Assembly: GCA_027062625.1 (NCBI GenBank)
Contig: JAMOSZ010000008.1
Location: forward strand, 1 to 57,383
Reading direction: 5' to 3'
DNA: 57,383 nt
Origin: Nautiliaceae bacterium
GTDB taxonomy: Bacteria > Campylobacterota > Campylobacteria > Campylobacterales > Nautiliaceae
Below, one piece after another: positions 1 through 9,094 of this stretch. Each line of letters begins with the position of its first letter. Positions within the stretch are counted from its first letter, which is position 1. The notes under the pieces are model-generated. The model was not told the DNA's origin. It saw only the letters and a list, made by a program, of their open reading frames with translations, and made no database searches. The position numbers and the translations under genes are program-made.

Positions 1-1086
1 TTAATAAAAAATTGCTATTACTGCATAACTTAAAAATAGCATTATGTGAGATAAACCTTCAAGATAATTTGTCTCCCCATCTTCTGTTGTTTTCCACACA
101 AGTAAAATTGTAAGAAGCAATGCTCCAACTTGTAAAGGAGTAAAATCAAGAGATAAATTAATTCCCACTAACAAAGACAAAAACACAAGAGCTGGAACCG
201 TTAAAAGAATTGAAACTGTGCTTGCTCCCATTGCAATATTAACAACCCTTTGCATCTCATCATTTTTTGCAGCTTTAATAGCCGTAAAAAGTTCAGGAGC
301 TACCGTCACAAATGCAATCAAAATCCCAACAAACCCTGGCGTTAATCCAAACTCATTAAAAACAACAACTCCATCTTTTGCAAAGACCTCTGATAAAATT
401 CCAATTAAAACTAAAAGTAAAATTAAAACTACTACATTAAAAAGGTTGGATTTTTTATCAAAAAAATAATTATTCTCTTCAACTTTTTTAACTCTACTTC
501 TTTTCTTAAACCTAAAAAAGTGCACATGGGTATCGGTTTGAAACCTAAATATAAAAAAGTAAAAAATTGCAAGTAAAAATGCAATAATCAAACTCGCTCT
601 AAACAAAGACTCACTATCTGAATGAAGTGAGATTGTAGTTGGCACAAGAAGCATAGCTGCTGCAACAAACAAAACGGTAGTATAACTTGCTGATGTATCT
701 TCATTATGGACTTGTTCTTTAAAACTAAGCCCTCCAACAAAAACTGCAAGCCCAAGAAGGGCATTCAAATCAACAATGACCGTTGCAATAATCCCATTTT
801 TTACCCCATCAAGTGCTTCTGGATGTTCTTTTGCTTCTAATAACACCATAAACAAAATTAAAATTTCAACCAACACTGCACTAAAAGTTAATATCATACT
901 TCCATAAGGCTCACCAAACCTTTCAGCCAAAATCTCTGCAATTTCTGAAATTGTAACTGCAAGTGCTCCAATTCCAACCGCAGCAAATGCCAAAGCTAAA
1001 AAGTTAAATCCTAAAAAATGAAATATAATTGCTAAGGGAAAAACCAATATACCAACAATAATATCCCAATACTCTCTAAATTCCAA
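1..1086 (-). CDS. Calcium/proton (cation) antiporter, CaCA family
   Basis: Multi-TM protein with duplicated alpha-repeat-like motifs (ALAVTISEIAEILAERFGEPYGSMILTFSAVLVEI; IAFVTVAPELFTAIKAAKNDEMQRVVNIAMGAS); stop codon at the window edge. Confidence 0.85.
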   Translation of the reverse strand: MEFREYWDIIVGILVFPLAIIFHFLGFNFLALAFAAVGIGALAVTISEIAEILAERFGEPYGSMILTFSAVLVEILILFMVLLEAKEHPEALDGVKNGIIATVIVDLNALLGLAVFVGGLSFKEQVHNEDTSASYTTVLFVAAAMLLVPTTISLHSDSESLFRASLIIAFLLAIFYFFIFRFQTDTHVHFFRFKKRSRVKKVEENNYFFDKKSNLFNVVVLILLLVLIGILSEVFAKDGVVVFNEFGLTPGFVGILIAFVTVAPELFTAIKAAKNDEMQRVVNIAMGASTVSILLTVPALVFLSLLVGINLSLDFTPLQVGALLLTILLVWKTTEDGETNYLEGLSHIMLFLSYAVIAIFY

Positions 1087-1573
1087 TATCTCTCCTTAAA
1101 AAATGGTTTGCATTTTTAATATAATAAACTTCCCCCACCTCTTTAAAAAATTCATAAGCTCTTTTAACATCAATTATTCTATCTCTCTCTCCTAAGAAAA
1201 CTTCAACTTTTACATCTCTTAGCTCCTTTATTTTATTCCAATCAAAATAAAAAAGCCTTTTTAAATCTTTAAGCTCACAATCGCACAAAAACCTTTCATC
1301 CCAAAATCCAGCCTTTTTTAAAAAATTTTTAATATAACTTTTTTTATCTTTACAAAATGCTTTTATATTCATCTCAATAATTTTTTTGTGATAAGAAAAG
1401 TAAGCTGGTGAGAGGAGTTGGAGTTTGTCTACTCTATAAGGAGTATTTAACACAAATTCTACCGCCTTTTGAGCTCCATAGCTAAATCCAGCTACAACAA
1501 AGTCTCCCTCTTCTAAATACTCTCTAAAAAGTTCTTTTTCATTACACAAACAAAATCCACTAAAAAATCTCAT
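1076..1573 (-). CDS. bioV: BioV-like pimeloyl-ACP methyl ester esterase
   Basis: Small alpha/beta hydrolase with GFSYG nucleophile elbow, GERDRIIDVKRAYEFF and C-terminal ANHFL His; resembles Helicobacter BioV. Confidence 0.7.
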   Translation of the reverse strand: MRFFSGFCLCNEKELFREYLEEGDFVVAGFSYGAQKAVEFVLNTPYRVDKLQLLSPAYFSYHKKIIEMNIKAFCKDKKSYIKNFLKKAGFWDERFLCDCELKDLKRLFYFDWNKIKELRDVKVEVFLGERDRIIDVKRAYEFFKEVGEVYYIKNANHFLRRDIGI

Positions 1574-3032
1574 CTTGAAGCTTTTTAATATCTTCTTTAT
1601 GAATTACCTCATCTTTTAACATTTTTTCATAAACTTTATTAATTAATGGCAAGTTACTATCATATAAAATTTTTGTTTCTTTATAAGCTTCGTCTAAAAT
1701 CTTGCTCACTTCTCTATCATCTCCAACTAAACTCTCCCCCATTCCATACTCTTTTATCATTTTCATAGCAAGTTCTCTTGCTTTTTTAATATCTTTGTGA
1801 GCATTTGAATATTTTTCATTAAATTTCTCTTCAACTCCAACCCTACCAGCAAGTAGTGTCTCAATTTTACTCATAATCTCCGTTTTAGAAATTATCTCTT
1901 TATCTTCTTCTTTAAAATCATCTTTAACCAAACTTATTCTCTCAAAATCAACTCCAAGCCAATAAGCAATTACTGCTTTGCTAGCTTGGTAATAACTTAA
2001 AATCTCTTTTTCCTTTGTAGAGTAAGTGTTTAGTTTCTTTTTACCCATTAACACTTTATCTTTTACCGCATAAAAATCACTCTCTTCAATATATCTTTTT
2101 CCCTGTTTTAATGCATAAATACTTGCTTCATTTACCAAAGAAGCAAGTGCAGCTCCTGAAAAACCTACTGTCATTTTTGCAATATTTTCAAGATTCCCTT
2201 TAAATGGTTTACCTTTTAGATGCACTTTTAAAATCTCTATCCTCTCTTGAAGATTTGGAAGCTCTACGAAAATTCTTCTATCAAACCTTCCGGGTCTAAG
2301 AAGTGCTTCATCAAGAAGCTCTACTTTATTTGTCGCACCAATAACAATAACTCCCTCACTCCCTTCAAATCCATCCATTTCAGTTAAAAGTTGATTTAAA
2401 GTTGCCTCTCTTTCATCATTTCTTAAATTCCCTCTGGCTTTCCCAATTGCATCAATTTCATCAATAAAAATAATACTTGGAGCTTGGGCTTTTGCTTTGC
2501 TAAAAAGGTCTCTAACTCTTTTTGCACCAACTCCAACATACATTTGCACAAAACTACTCCCACTTTGATAAAAAAACGGCACCCCAGCTTCACCAGCTAA
2601 TGCTTTTGCAATTAAAGTCTTCCCAACCCCAGGAGGACCAACCAATAAAACCCCCTTTGGAAGCTTTATACCAAAATCCCTATATTTTTGAGGATTTTTT
2701 AAAAAATCAACTATTTCAATAAGCTCTTCTTTAACTTCATTAATCCCAGCTACATCTTTAAAAGTAACATTTGAAGTAATTGGTCTGATTATAAAATCTT
2801 TCTCAATTCCTGTATTCATCTCTACTTGAATTTGTTGTTGATTTGGTTGAGGAGCTATCCTTTTTAAAAGCAAAATAAACCCTATAAAAAGTGCAAAAAT
2901 AATAACAACCGCAATCAACTGAGAAACTATCATATTCCCATTTAAAGTACCACTTTTAAATCCAGCTATTAACAACAAAACAATTAAAATCCCAACTAAC
3001 CCAAAAATTATTCCTCCATTATTCTTTGACAT
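1560..3032 (-). CDS. FtsH-like membrane AAA ATPase with degenerate protease domain
   Basis: Two N-terminal TM segments; Walker A GPPGVGKT, Walker B IIFIDEID, SRH TNKVELLDEALLRPGRFDRR; M41 position reads YYQASKAV instead of HEAGHA. Confidence 0.9.
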   Translation of the reverse strand: MSKNNGGIIFGLVGILIVLLLIAGFKSGTLNGNMIVSQLIAVVIIFALFIGFILLLKRIAPQPNQQQIQVEMNTGIEKDFIIRPITSNVTFKDVAGINEVKEELIEIVDFLKNPQKYRDFGIKLPKGVLLVGPPGVGKTLIAKALAGEAGVPFFYQSGSSFVQMYVGVGAKRVRDLFSKAKAQAPSIIFIDEIDAIGKARGNLRNDEREATLNQLLTEMDGFEGSEGVIVIGATNKVELLDEALLRPGRFDRRIFVELPNLQERIEILKVHLKGKPFKGNLENIAKMTVGFSGAALASLVNEASIYALKQGKRYIEESDFYAVKDKVLMGKKKLNTYSTKEKEILSYYQASKAVIAYWLGVDFERISLVKDDFKEEDKEIISKTEIMSKIETLLAGRVGVEEKFNEKYSNAHKDIKKARELAMKMIKEYGMGESLVGDDREVSKILDEAYKETKILYDSNLPLINKVYEKMLKDEVIHKEDIKKLQDEIF

Positions 3033-4233
3033 TTATCTCCTTTACTTGATAATTCTTTACTCTAACCCACTCCCCTTTACTTAGCCTTTTTTTAATCTCC
3101 ATTTTATTATAAAATTCATCATACCCAAAAGAACTCTCACCCTTAATCTCTTCAATATGCACTAAAAGTTCTTTGTCTTTATTTTTCAATCTGAAATTAT
3201 AATTATTTTTTTTAACAATGTCACTCAAAATTTTTGCTCTTTTTTTTGCAATATCTCCTCTTACATCTTGCCTCATAGTAGCTGATAGAGTTCCATCCCT
3301 TGGAGAAAAGCGAAAAATATGAATATGAGTTAGAGGATACTTCTTAAAATTCTCCAAAGCCTCTTCCCAAACCTCTTCACTCTCCCCCGGATGTCCTACA
3401 ATAAAATCGCTCCCAAGCGCAATATTCATATCAGCAAGTCTTTCAAAAAGCTTTAATGTAGGCTTTACTCTATTTCTTCTTTTCATAATTCTAAGCATCC
3501 TATCACTTGTATGCTGCAAAGCAATATGAAGATGTCTCTCTAAAATTCCATTTTGAGTAAGTTCAATAAGTCTTTTATCAATCTGACTTGGTTCTAAACT
3601 ACCAAGCCTTATTCTCTTTACTCCTCTTATTTTGCTTATTTTTTCTATAAGTTCGCTCAAAGAGCTACCAGTGTCTTTACCATAACTTCCCATATTAATT
3701 CCAGTTAAGACAAACTCACTAATTCCAATATCCCTTAAAGCCCTAACTTCATCCAAAATAATTTTCTCATCAATACTTCTTGAATATCCTCTTACTTTTG
3801 GAATAATACAATAAGCACACTCAAAATCGCATCCCTCTTGAATTTTAATAAAAGCTTTGGTAGTTGAAATTGATTTTAGGATTTTTGAATTTTTAAAATT
3901 AAAATCCCCAAGCTTAATTCCTCTAAAATCTAAAAATTTATCAATCTCCTCTTTATATTTATGCCCAAGAACTGCTTGTACTTTTTTCTCTTCAAAAAGT
4001 TTTTTACCCTGAGTATATGCACTACATCCTGTTAAAATTATCCTTTTATCTTGATGTTTATTGATATAGTTTCTAAGGTCTCTTTCTGCAAAATTTGTAA
4101 CCGCACACGAATTTACAATAATTAAATTAGCATCCTTTTCGTTATTTACTACTTTATCTTTTAAGATATTTTTCATAATCTCACTATCAAAAATATTACT
4201 TCTACATCCAAAAGTTTTAATAAAGACTCTCAT
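3019..4233 (-). CDS. mtaB: tRNA (t6A37) methylthiotransferase MtaB-type radical SAM enzyme
   Basis: MTTase N-terminal domain (KTFGCRSNIFDSE), radical SAM CDFECAYCIIPKVRG. Confidence 0.85.
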   Translation of the reverse strand: MRVFIKTFGCRSNIFDSEIMKNILKDKVVNNEKDANLIIVNSCAVTNFAERDLRNYINKHQDKRIILTGCSAYTQGKKLFEEKKVQAVLGHKYKEEIDKFLDFRGIKLGDFNFKNSKILKSISTTKAFIKIQEGCDFECAYCIIPKVRGYSRSIDEKIILDEVRALRDIGISEFVLTGINMGSYGKDTGSSLSELIEKISKIRGVKRIRLGSLEPSQIDKRLIELTQNGILERHLHIALQHTSDRMLRIMKRRNRVKPTLKLFERLADMNIALGSDFIVGHPGESEEVWEEALENFKKYPLTHIHIFRFSPRDGTLSATMRQDVRGDIAKKRAKILSDIVKKNNYNFRLKNKDKELLVHIEEIKGESSFGYDEFYNKMEIKKRLSKGEWVRVKNYQVKEINVKE

Positions 4234-7200
4234 CCCCTTCTCCTAAAAAGCCTTCTTAAAAATCCTTTTTTATTTAAAAGAGAATTTTTATTTAACACAT
4301 AATAAAAAATTGGAAGATAAAAAAGATTTAAAATCGTTCCCCAAGCAAGCCCAAAGCCAAGGGCAATAGCAAGAGGTTGTAAAATTGCACTTTGTCCATA
4401 AGGGAAAAACATCAAAGTCAAAAGTCCAAAAAAAGTTGTAATAGAAGTTAATAAAATCGGTCTTAACCTATGAGATGCAAACTCTAACAACTCTTCAACA
4501 TTTTTTGCTCTTTTAATAAAATCAATCATTACAATCCCATCATTAACAACAACCCCAGCAAGTCCAACAATTCCTATCATTCCAAGCATAGTCATATTCA
4601 TATGCATAATAAAGTTTCCAATTATCACCCCTAAAAACGAAAGAGGAATAACAGAAATAACTACAAAAGGGAGCAAAATTGAATCAAACATTAAAACCAA
4701 AACTAAGAAAATAAGAAGAATTGCTACAACCAAAGCCGCTTTCAAATCTCTCATAAACTCTTTGCTTGTCTTAGCCGCTCCTCCTATAATAACTTCAAAT
4801 CCCTCTTTTTTAAGTTTTTCTAAAAGTGGAGAAATTTTTTTATAAAACTCAGCAGTAGTAATAATTTTTTTATTTAAACTCGCATAAACACTTTTTGCTG
4901 CAACTCCATCATATTTATGAATCTTTTTAAACTGCTTTTTGATATAAAAAGAGGCTATTTTATTTAGCTCTATTAATTCATCACTATTTGGCACAGGAAG
5001 CCTAAAATATTTTAGCTCTTCTAATTTATCTTTATTTTTATCCTTTAAAATAATTTTTACAATTCCATCTTCATCAAAAGTTTTAGCCCACTCAGCCTCA
5101 GCAAAAAAACCTCTAAGCAAACTAAACACATTTTGCTCATTAAAGCCAAGCTTCTTTCCATATGAATTGATCTTTATTTTAAGCTCATCAGCTCCAAGCT
5201 CGGCATCATCATAAATATTATAAACTCCTTTTATCTTTTTCATTGCACTTTCAAGCTCCCTTATAGCTTTTAAAATTGCTTCTTGATTTTTACCACCAAT
5301 GCTAATTACAACATCACTCTTAATAACCCCAGCTTGTGGGACAATTACATTAAGCTCTTTTAATCCTGGGATTTTTATCTTTTTAAGTTCATCTTGAATT
5401 AATTTAGCAAGCTCCCAAGAAGAGTGAATTCTTGTTTGATTTGTAACTTTAATTGGCTGGAAAAGAGGGGCAATGTATTTATTGTAAAAGTCAGTTGGCT
5501 TTTTATCGTTTAAATCCACAAAAATATGAAAATAATTCTCTCCTCTATTAGCTTCTCCTTTATTATTCATTTTCATTCCAATAACGCTCGTAAATCCTTC
5601 AACATCATTTCCAAGATATTTTTTTAACACTTCTTCAACTGGTTTTATAGCTTTTGAAGTTTGAGTAATTGTATAGTTACTCTCAAAACTTCCATTTACA
5701 TAAATTTGACTTGCATCAAAAGTAGGGAAAAGTTGAAATTTCGTATGCTTCATCCCAATTCCCATTAAAATTGGCACCCCAACTAAAAAAAATCCAAGTG
5801 CCAAATATCTGAATCTAAAAAAATAAGTTAAAATTTTTTTATAAATTTTTCTAAATTTCTCCCAAAAAATCTCTTTTTTAGATGGAGTAACTTTTAATAT
5901 CTCCTTAGAATGCAAAGGTAAAAATACAAACGCTTCAAACAAAGAGCTTAAAATCAACACACTAATCATAATTGGCAAAATCTTAATAAATACTCCTATC
6001 TCTCCTTTAATAAGAAGCATCGGCAAAAACGCCAAAATAGTAGTAGTAGCAGCAGCAACAACAGGCCAAAAAACCTCCATAGTCCCATCAATTGCCGCTT
6101 GAAGTCTACTTTTACCCATTTCCATATGACGATAGATATTCTCACTAACAACAATAGCCTCATCAACAATCATCCCAAGTGCAATCAAAGCCCCAAGCAT
6201 TGATAAAAGATTTAACGATAAATCAAGATAATCAAGAGCAATTATAGCAATTGCAAAAGAGGTTGGAATTCCAAGAGAGACTACCAAAGAAATTCTAAGA
6301 TTTAAAAATAGCCACATTATAAAAAAGACTAAAATCAACCCAAAAACTATATTACTAACAACCGTATTAAAGCGGTTTCTTACCCATTTACTTGTATCAG
6401 TTGAGATACCAAACACAACTTCTGGATGTTTTCTATGATACTCTTTTAAAATTTCCCTTATTTTTTTAGATAAAGCAATAGCATCTCCACCCTCACCCTT
6501 TCTTACATCAATTGTAATATTTAAAATACCATTATATTTACCAATCTGAGTTGGAGTTGCATACTCTTTTACAACTTTTGCAACATCTCTAAGCCTTATG
6601 ACAACTCCTCTAACCTTTAAAATTGTATTGTTAAAATCCCTAACTCCTTGGGGAAACATTGAAATAAAATAGTGCTCTTTGCCTTCAATCTTCCCAACTG
6701 GAAAAATTGTATTAATTTGGCTAAGAGTATTAATAAGCAAGTTCTTATCAATTCCAAGCGCCTCAATCTTTTGATTATCCAAAATAAAATAGATATTCTT
6801 ATCGCTATCCCCTCTTATATCAATTTGACTCAAATCCTTTAATTTTGAGAGTCTCTTTTTTACCTCATCAGCTACTTTTAAAAGCTCATCCTTATTTAAC
6901 TTATCACTCGCAACTGATATAAACATCAAAGGAAAAGCTTTTTTTGCAATTGTTACAATAGGTTCATCCATATCACTTGGTAAATCTTTTTTGACATTTG
7001 CCACTACATTTTTAAAATCACTCAAAAGTTCAAGCTTATTTGCAGTTGGCTTCAAATTTGCAGTAATAACAAAACTTCCATTGCTAATCACACTCTCAAT
7101 TGATGAAACTTCTTCAAATGATTTAATCTCATCCTCAATTGGAGTTACAGCCATTTTATCCAAAGTAGCAGGACTTGCCCCTGGATATCCACCTTCAATT

Positions 7201-7340
7201 AAGATTTTATCCAAAGTTGCTGGTGGAAAAAGCTCCTTTGGAACATTTTTATATGCAATAAAGGCTGAAATTATTACAATTACAAATAAAGTATGCGTAA
7301 AAGCTGGTCTTTTTATAAAAAATTCAATAATTTTTCTCAT
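4230..7340 (-). CDS. Efflux RND transporter permease (AcrB/HAE1-like)
   Basis: 1036 aa, RND architecture (RPAFTHTLFVIVIISAFIAY, GMIVDEAIVVSENIYRH, GVVVNDGIVMIDFI). Confidence 0.9.
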   Translation of the reverse strand: MRKIIEFFIKRPAFTHTLFVIVIISAFIAYKNVPKELFPPATLDKILIEGGYPGASPATLDKMAVTPIEDEIKSFEEVSSIESVISNGSFVITANLKPTANKLELLSDFKNVVANVKKDLPSDMDEPIVTIAKKAFPLMFISVASDKLNKDELLKVADEVKKRLSKLKDLSQIDIRGDSDKNIYFILDNQKIEALGIDKNLLINTLSQINTIFPVGKIEGKEHYFISMFPQGVRDFNNTILKVRGVVIRLRDVAKVVKEYATPTQIGKYNGILNITIDVRKGEGGDAIALSKKIREILKEYHRKHPEVVFGISTDTSKWVRNRFNTVVSNIVFGLILVFFIMWLFLNLRISLVVSLGIPTSFAIAIIALDYLDLSLNLLSMLGALIALGMIVDEAIVVSENIYRHMEMGKSRLQAAIDGTMEVFWPVVAAATTTILAFLPMLLIKGEIGVFIKILPIMISVLILSSLFEAFVFLPLHSKEILKVTPSKKEIFWEKFRKIYKKILTYFFRFRYLALGFFLVGVPILMGIGMKHTKFQLFPTFDASQIYVNGSFESNYTITQTSKAIKPVEEVLKKYLGNDVEGFTSVIGMKMNNKGEANRGENYFHIFVDLNDKKPTDFYNKYIAPLFQPIKVTNQTRIHSSWELAKLIQDELKKIKIPGLKELNVIVPQAGVIKSDVVISIGGKNQEAILKAIRELESAMKKIKGVYNIYDDAELGADELKIKINSYGKKLGFNEQNVFSLLRGFFAEAEWAKTFDEDGIVKIILKDKNKDKLEELKYFRLPVPNSDELIELNKIASFYIKKQFKKIHKYDGVAAKSVYASLNKKIITTAEFYKKISPLLEKLKKEGFEVIIGGAAKTSKEFMRDLKAALVVAILLIFLVLVLMFDSILLPFVVISVIPLSFLGVIIGNFIMHMNMTMLGMIGIVGLAGVVVNDGIVMIDFIKRAKNVEELLEFASHRLRPILLTSITTFFGLLTLMFFPYGQSAILQPLAIALGFGLAWGTILNLFYLPIFYYVLNKNSLLNKKGFLRRLFRRRG

Positions 7341-7377
7341 TTTACTCCTCGTTTTTTGTTAATAATACTTAAACTTT

Positions 7378-7617
7378 TTAAAATTGATATGAATTTATCG
7401 CATTTTTAAATTTTATCTTCTCAATTTTAGACTTTAAAATAGAATTTTCTGCCTTTAAAGAGTAATATTCATTCAAAAGTTTATTTATCTTAACAGAGTT
7501 TTTATAAATCTCAATTCCTATATAAACTTTTGGCAAGGCTAAAAGAAAAATCAAAAAAATAAAAAACAAAAACTTTTTAAAGTGGATTTCTAAAAAGGAA
7601 GCCTCTAAGTTTTGCAC
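7378..7617 (-). CDS. Small single-TM coiled-coil protein, FtsL-like candidate
   Basis: 79 aa: short cytoplasmic N-terminus, one TM, heptad-like C-terminus; overlaps 3' end of rsmH, the usual ftsL position. Confidence 0.6.
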   Translation of the reverse strand: MQNLEASFLEIHFKKFLFFIFLIFLLALPKVYIGIEIYKNSVKINKLLNEYYSLKAENSILKSKIEKIKFKNAINSYQF

Positions 7618-8485
7618 TTCTACTCCTTGGATTGTTTTTAATCTCTTCTTTTGATGGAGTAATTGGCTTTTTAGTAAGAATTATACCTTTTTGATTATTA
7701 CCTCCACACTCGCACCTTATAGCATCACTTGGACATATACATTTTCTTGCCCATTCTTTAAACTTATTCTTAACTATTCTATCTTCCAAGGAATGAAAAG
7801 TAATGACTCCAAGAATGGTTCCATCTTTTGCAATCTCTTTTGAATAATCAAGGATTTTATTAAGCTCATCAAGCTCATTATTAACTTCAATCCTAATAGC
7901 TTGGAAAATAGGGGCTAAACTCTTTTTATCTTTTAGTCCAGCTCTCATCAAAACTTCGCTAAGTTCTCTATTGGAATTAATTGGTCTATTTTTTATAATA
8001 AAATCGGCTATTTTCTTATATCTCCTATCTTCTGAATACTCCCTAATAACTCTTTTAAGTGATTCTTTATCATAAAAATTAACAACATCTTTGGCACTAA
8101 ACTCTTGGTCTTTGTTCATCCTCATATCAAGCTCATCACTATCAAATGTAAATCCTCTTTTTTTATTATCAAGCTGATAACTACTAACCCCAACATCAGC
8201 CAAAATGCCACTTATATTAAGCCCTTTTAATTCTTTTAAAGCTTCACTCGCTCTTTTGTTTATAAATTCAACTCTATTTGAATACTTTGAGAGTCTTTTT
8301 TTAGCAAACTCCATAGCCTCTTTATCTTGGTCAATTCCAATAAGCTTAATATTTGGAAATTTCTCTAAAATAGCCTCACTATGTCCTCCAAAACCAAGAG
8401 TACAATCCACAAAATAACCATCTTTTATACCATTAAACAATTCCAAAGTCTCATTAAGTAAAACGGGGATATGAGGAGTGTCCAA
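7577..8485 (-). CDS. rsmH: 16S rRNA (cytosine1402-N4)-methyltransferase RsmH (TTG start)
   Basis: HIPVLLNETLELF, DCTLGFGGHSEAIL, GILADVGVSSYQLD; SD AAAAAAGGA before TTG. Confidence 0.95.
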   Translation of the reverse strand: MDTPHIPVLLNETLELFNGIKDGYFVDCTLGFGGHSEAILEKFPNIKLIGIDQDKEAMEFAKKRLSKYSNRVEFINKRASEALKELKGLNISGILADVGVSSYQLDNKKRGFTFDSDELDMRMNKDQEFSAKDVVNFYDKESLKRVIREYSEDRRYKKIADFIIKNRPINSNRELSEVLMRAGLKDKKSLAPIFQAIRIEVNNELDELNKILDYSKEIAKDGTILGVITFHSLEDRIVKNKFKEWARKCICPSDAIRCECGGNNQKGIILTKKPITPSKEEIKNNPRSRSAKLRGFLFRNPL

Positions 8486-8501
8486 ACTTATCCTTTTTTG
8501 T

Positions 8502-8511
8502 TATAATTGTA
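8502..8511. promoter_or_regulatory. Overlapping divergent -10 boxes (rsmH on - strand / class II aldolase-like on + strand)
   Basis: + TATAAT 8502-8507; - strand TACAAT (ATTGTA 8506-8511); AAAAAAGG SD on each side. Confidence 0.6.
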
Positions 8512-8527
8512 TCAAAAAAGGGATAAT

Positions 8528-9085
8528 TTGATTGTTAATACTTTACTAAAAGAGTATAAATTAATTACAAAAGAGCTTTTTGATAAAAGTTTTTTATCAA
8601 TTGGACTTGGAAGTATCTCTATGAAATTAAAAGAAGATTTAATGCTTATTAACAAACACAACAAACACTACTTAGAAGAAGATTTTATTAAAAAGGTGCA
8701 TATTTTAAGAGAGGATATCTCTTGGAAAGAGATAAATCCAGATATAAAGCTTCATTCAGAAATCTACAAACACCACTCAAACGCAAAAGCCATAGCTCAT
8801 ATTTTTCCCATAAATACAATGACTCTCTCCCAAACTCAAAGTTTTATAAACCCTATTGATTTTATTGGAAAATCAACTCTTAATAAAGTAAAAATTATTG
8901 ATATCCCATCAAAAACCGAATGGAATGAAAATAAAAGCTTTATAATTTCAAAAAATCTTTTTCAAAGAGATACGATTATCATAAGAGGTTTTGGAGTTTT
9001 TATTTGTGCAAGAGATTTAAGAGAGCTTTTAAAAAAAGCTATCGTTTTAGAAAATAGCTCATATATTATCTTAAATTCACAATAA
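8528..9085 (+). CDS. Class II aldolase/adducin-fold protein, Zn site degenerate
   Basis: HSEIYKHHSNAKAIAHIFPINTMTLS and C-terminal RGFGVFICARDLRELLKKAIVLENSSYIIL match the fold; likely start TTG 8528 after AAAAAAGGGA, since the track start 8507 lies in the -10 box. Confidence 0.75.
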   Translation: MIVNTLLKEYKLITKELFDKSFLSIGLGSISMKLKEDLMLINKHNKHYLEEDFIKKVHILREDISWKEINPDIKLHSEIYKHHSNAKAIAHIFPINTMTLSQTQSFINPIDFIGKSTLNKVKIIDIPSKTEWNENKSFIISKNLFQRDTIIIRGFGVFICARDLRELLKKAIVLENSSYIILNSQ

Positions 9086-9094
9086 AGGAAAAGG

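Noticed and set aside
2522-2722. + strand ORF opposite the FtsH-like gene
   Set aside because: Antisense to a strongly conserved CDS; low-complexity composition, no SD, no recognisable domain
6991-7362. 123-aa + strand ORF opposite the RND permease
   Set aside because: Antisense shadow of the permease N-terminal region; no independent start signal or motif
8507-8527. Track start (TTG 8507) for the class II aldolase-like gene
   Set aside because: Codon overlaps the putative -10 TATAAT; SD AAAAAAGGGA is downstream, so TTG 8528 is preferred
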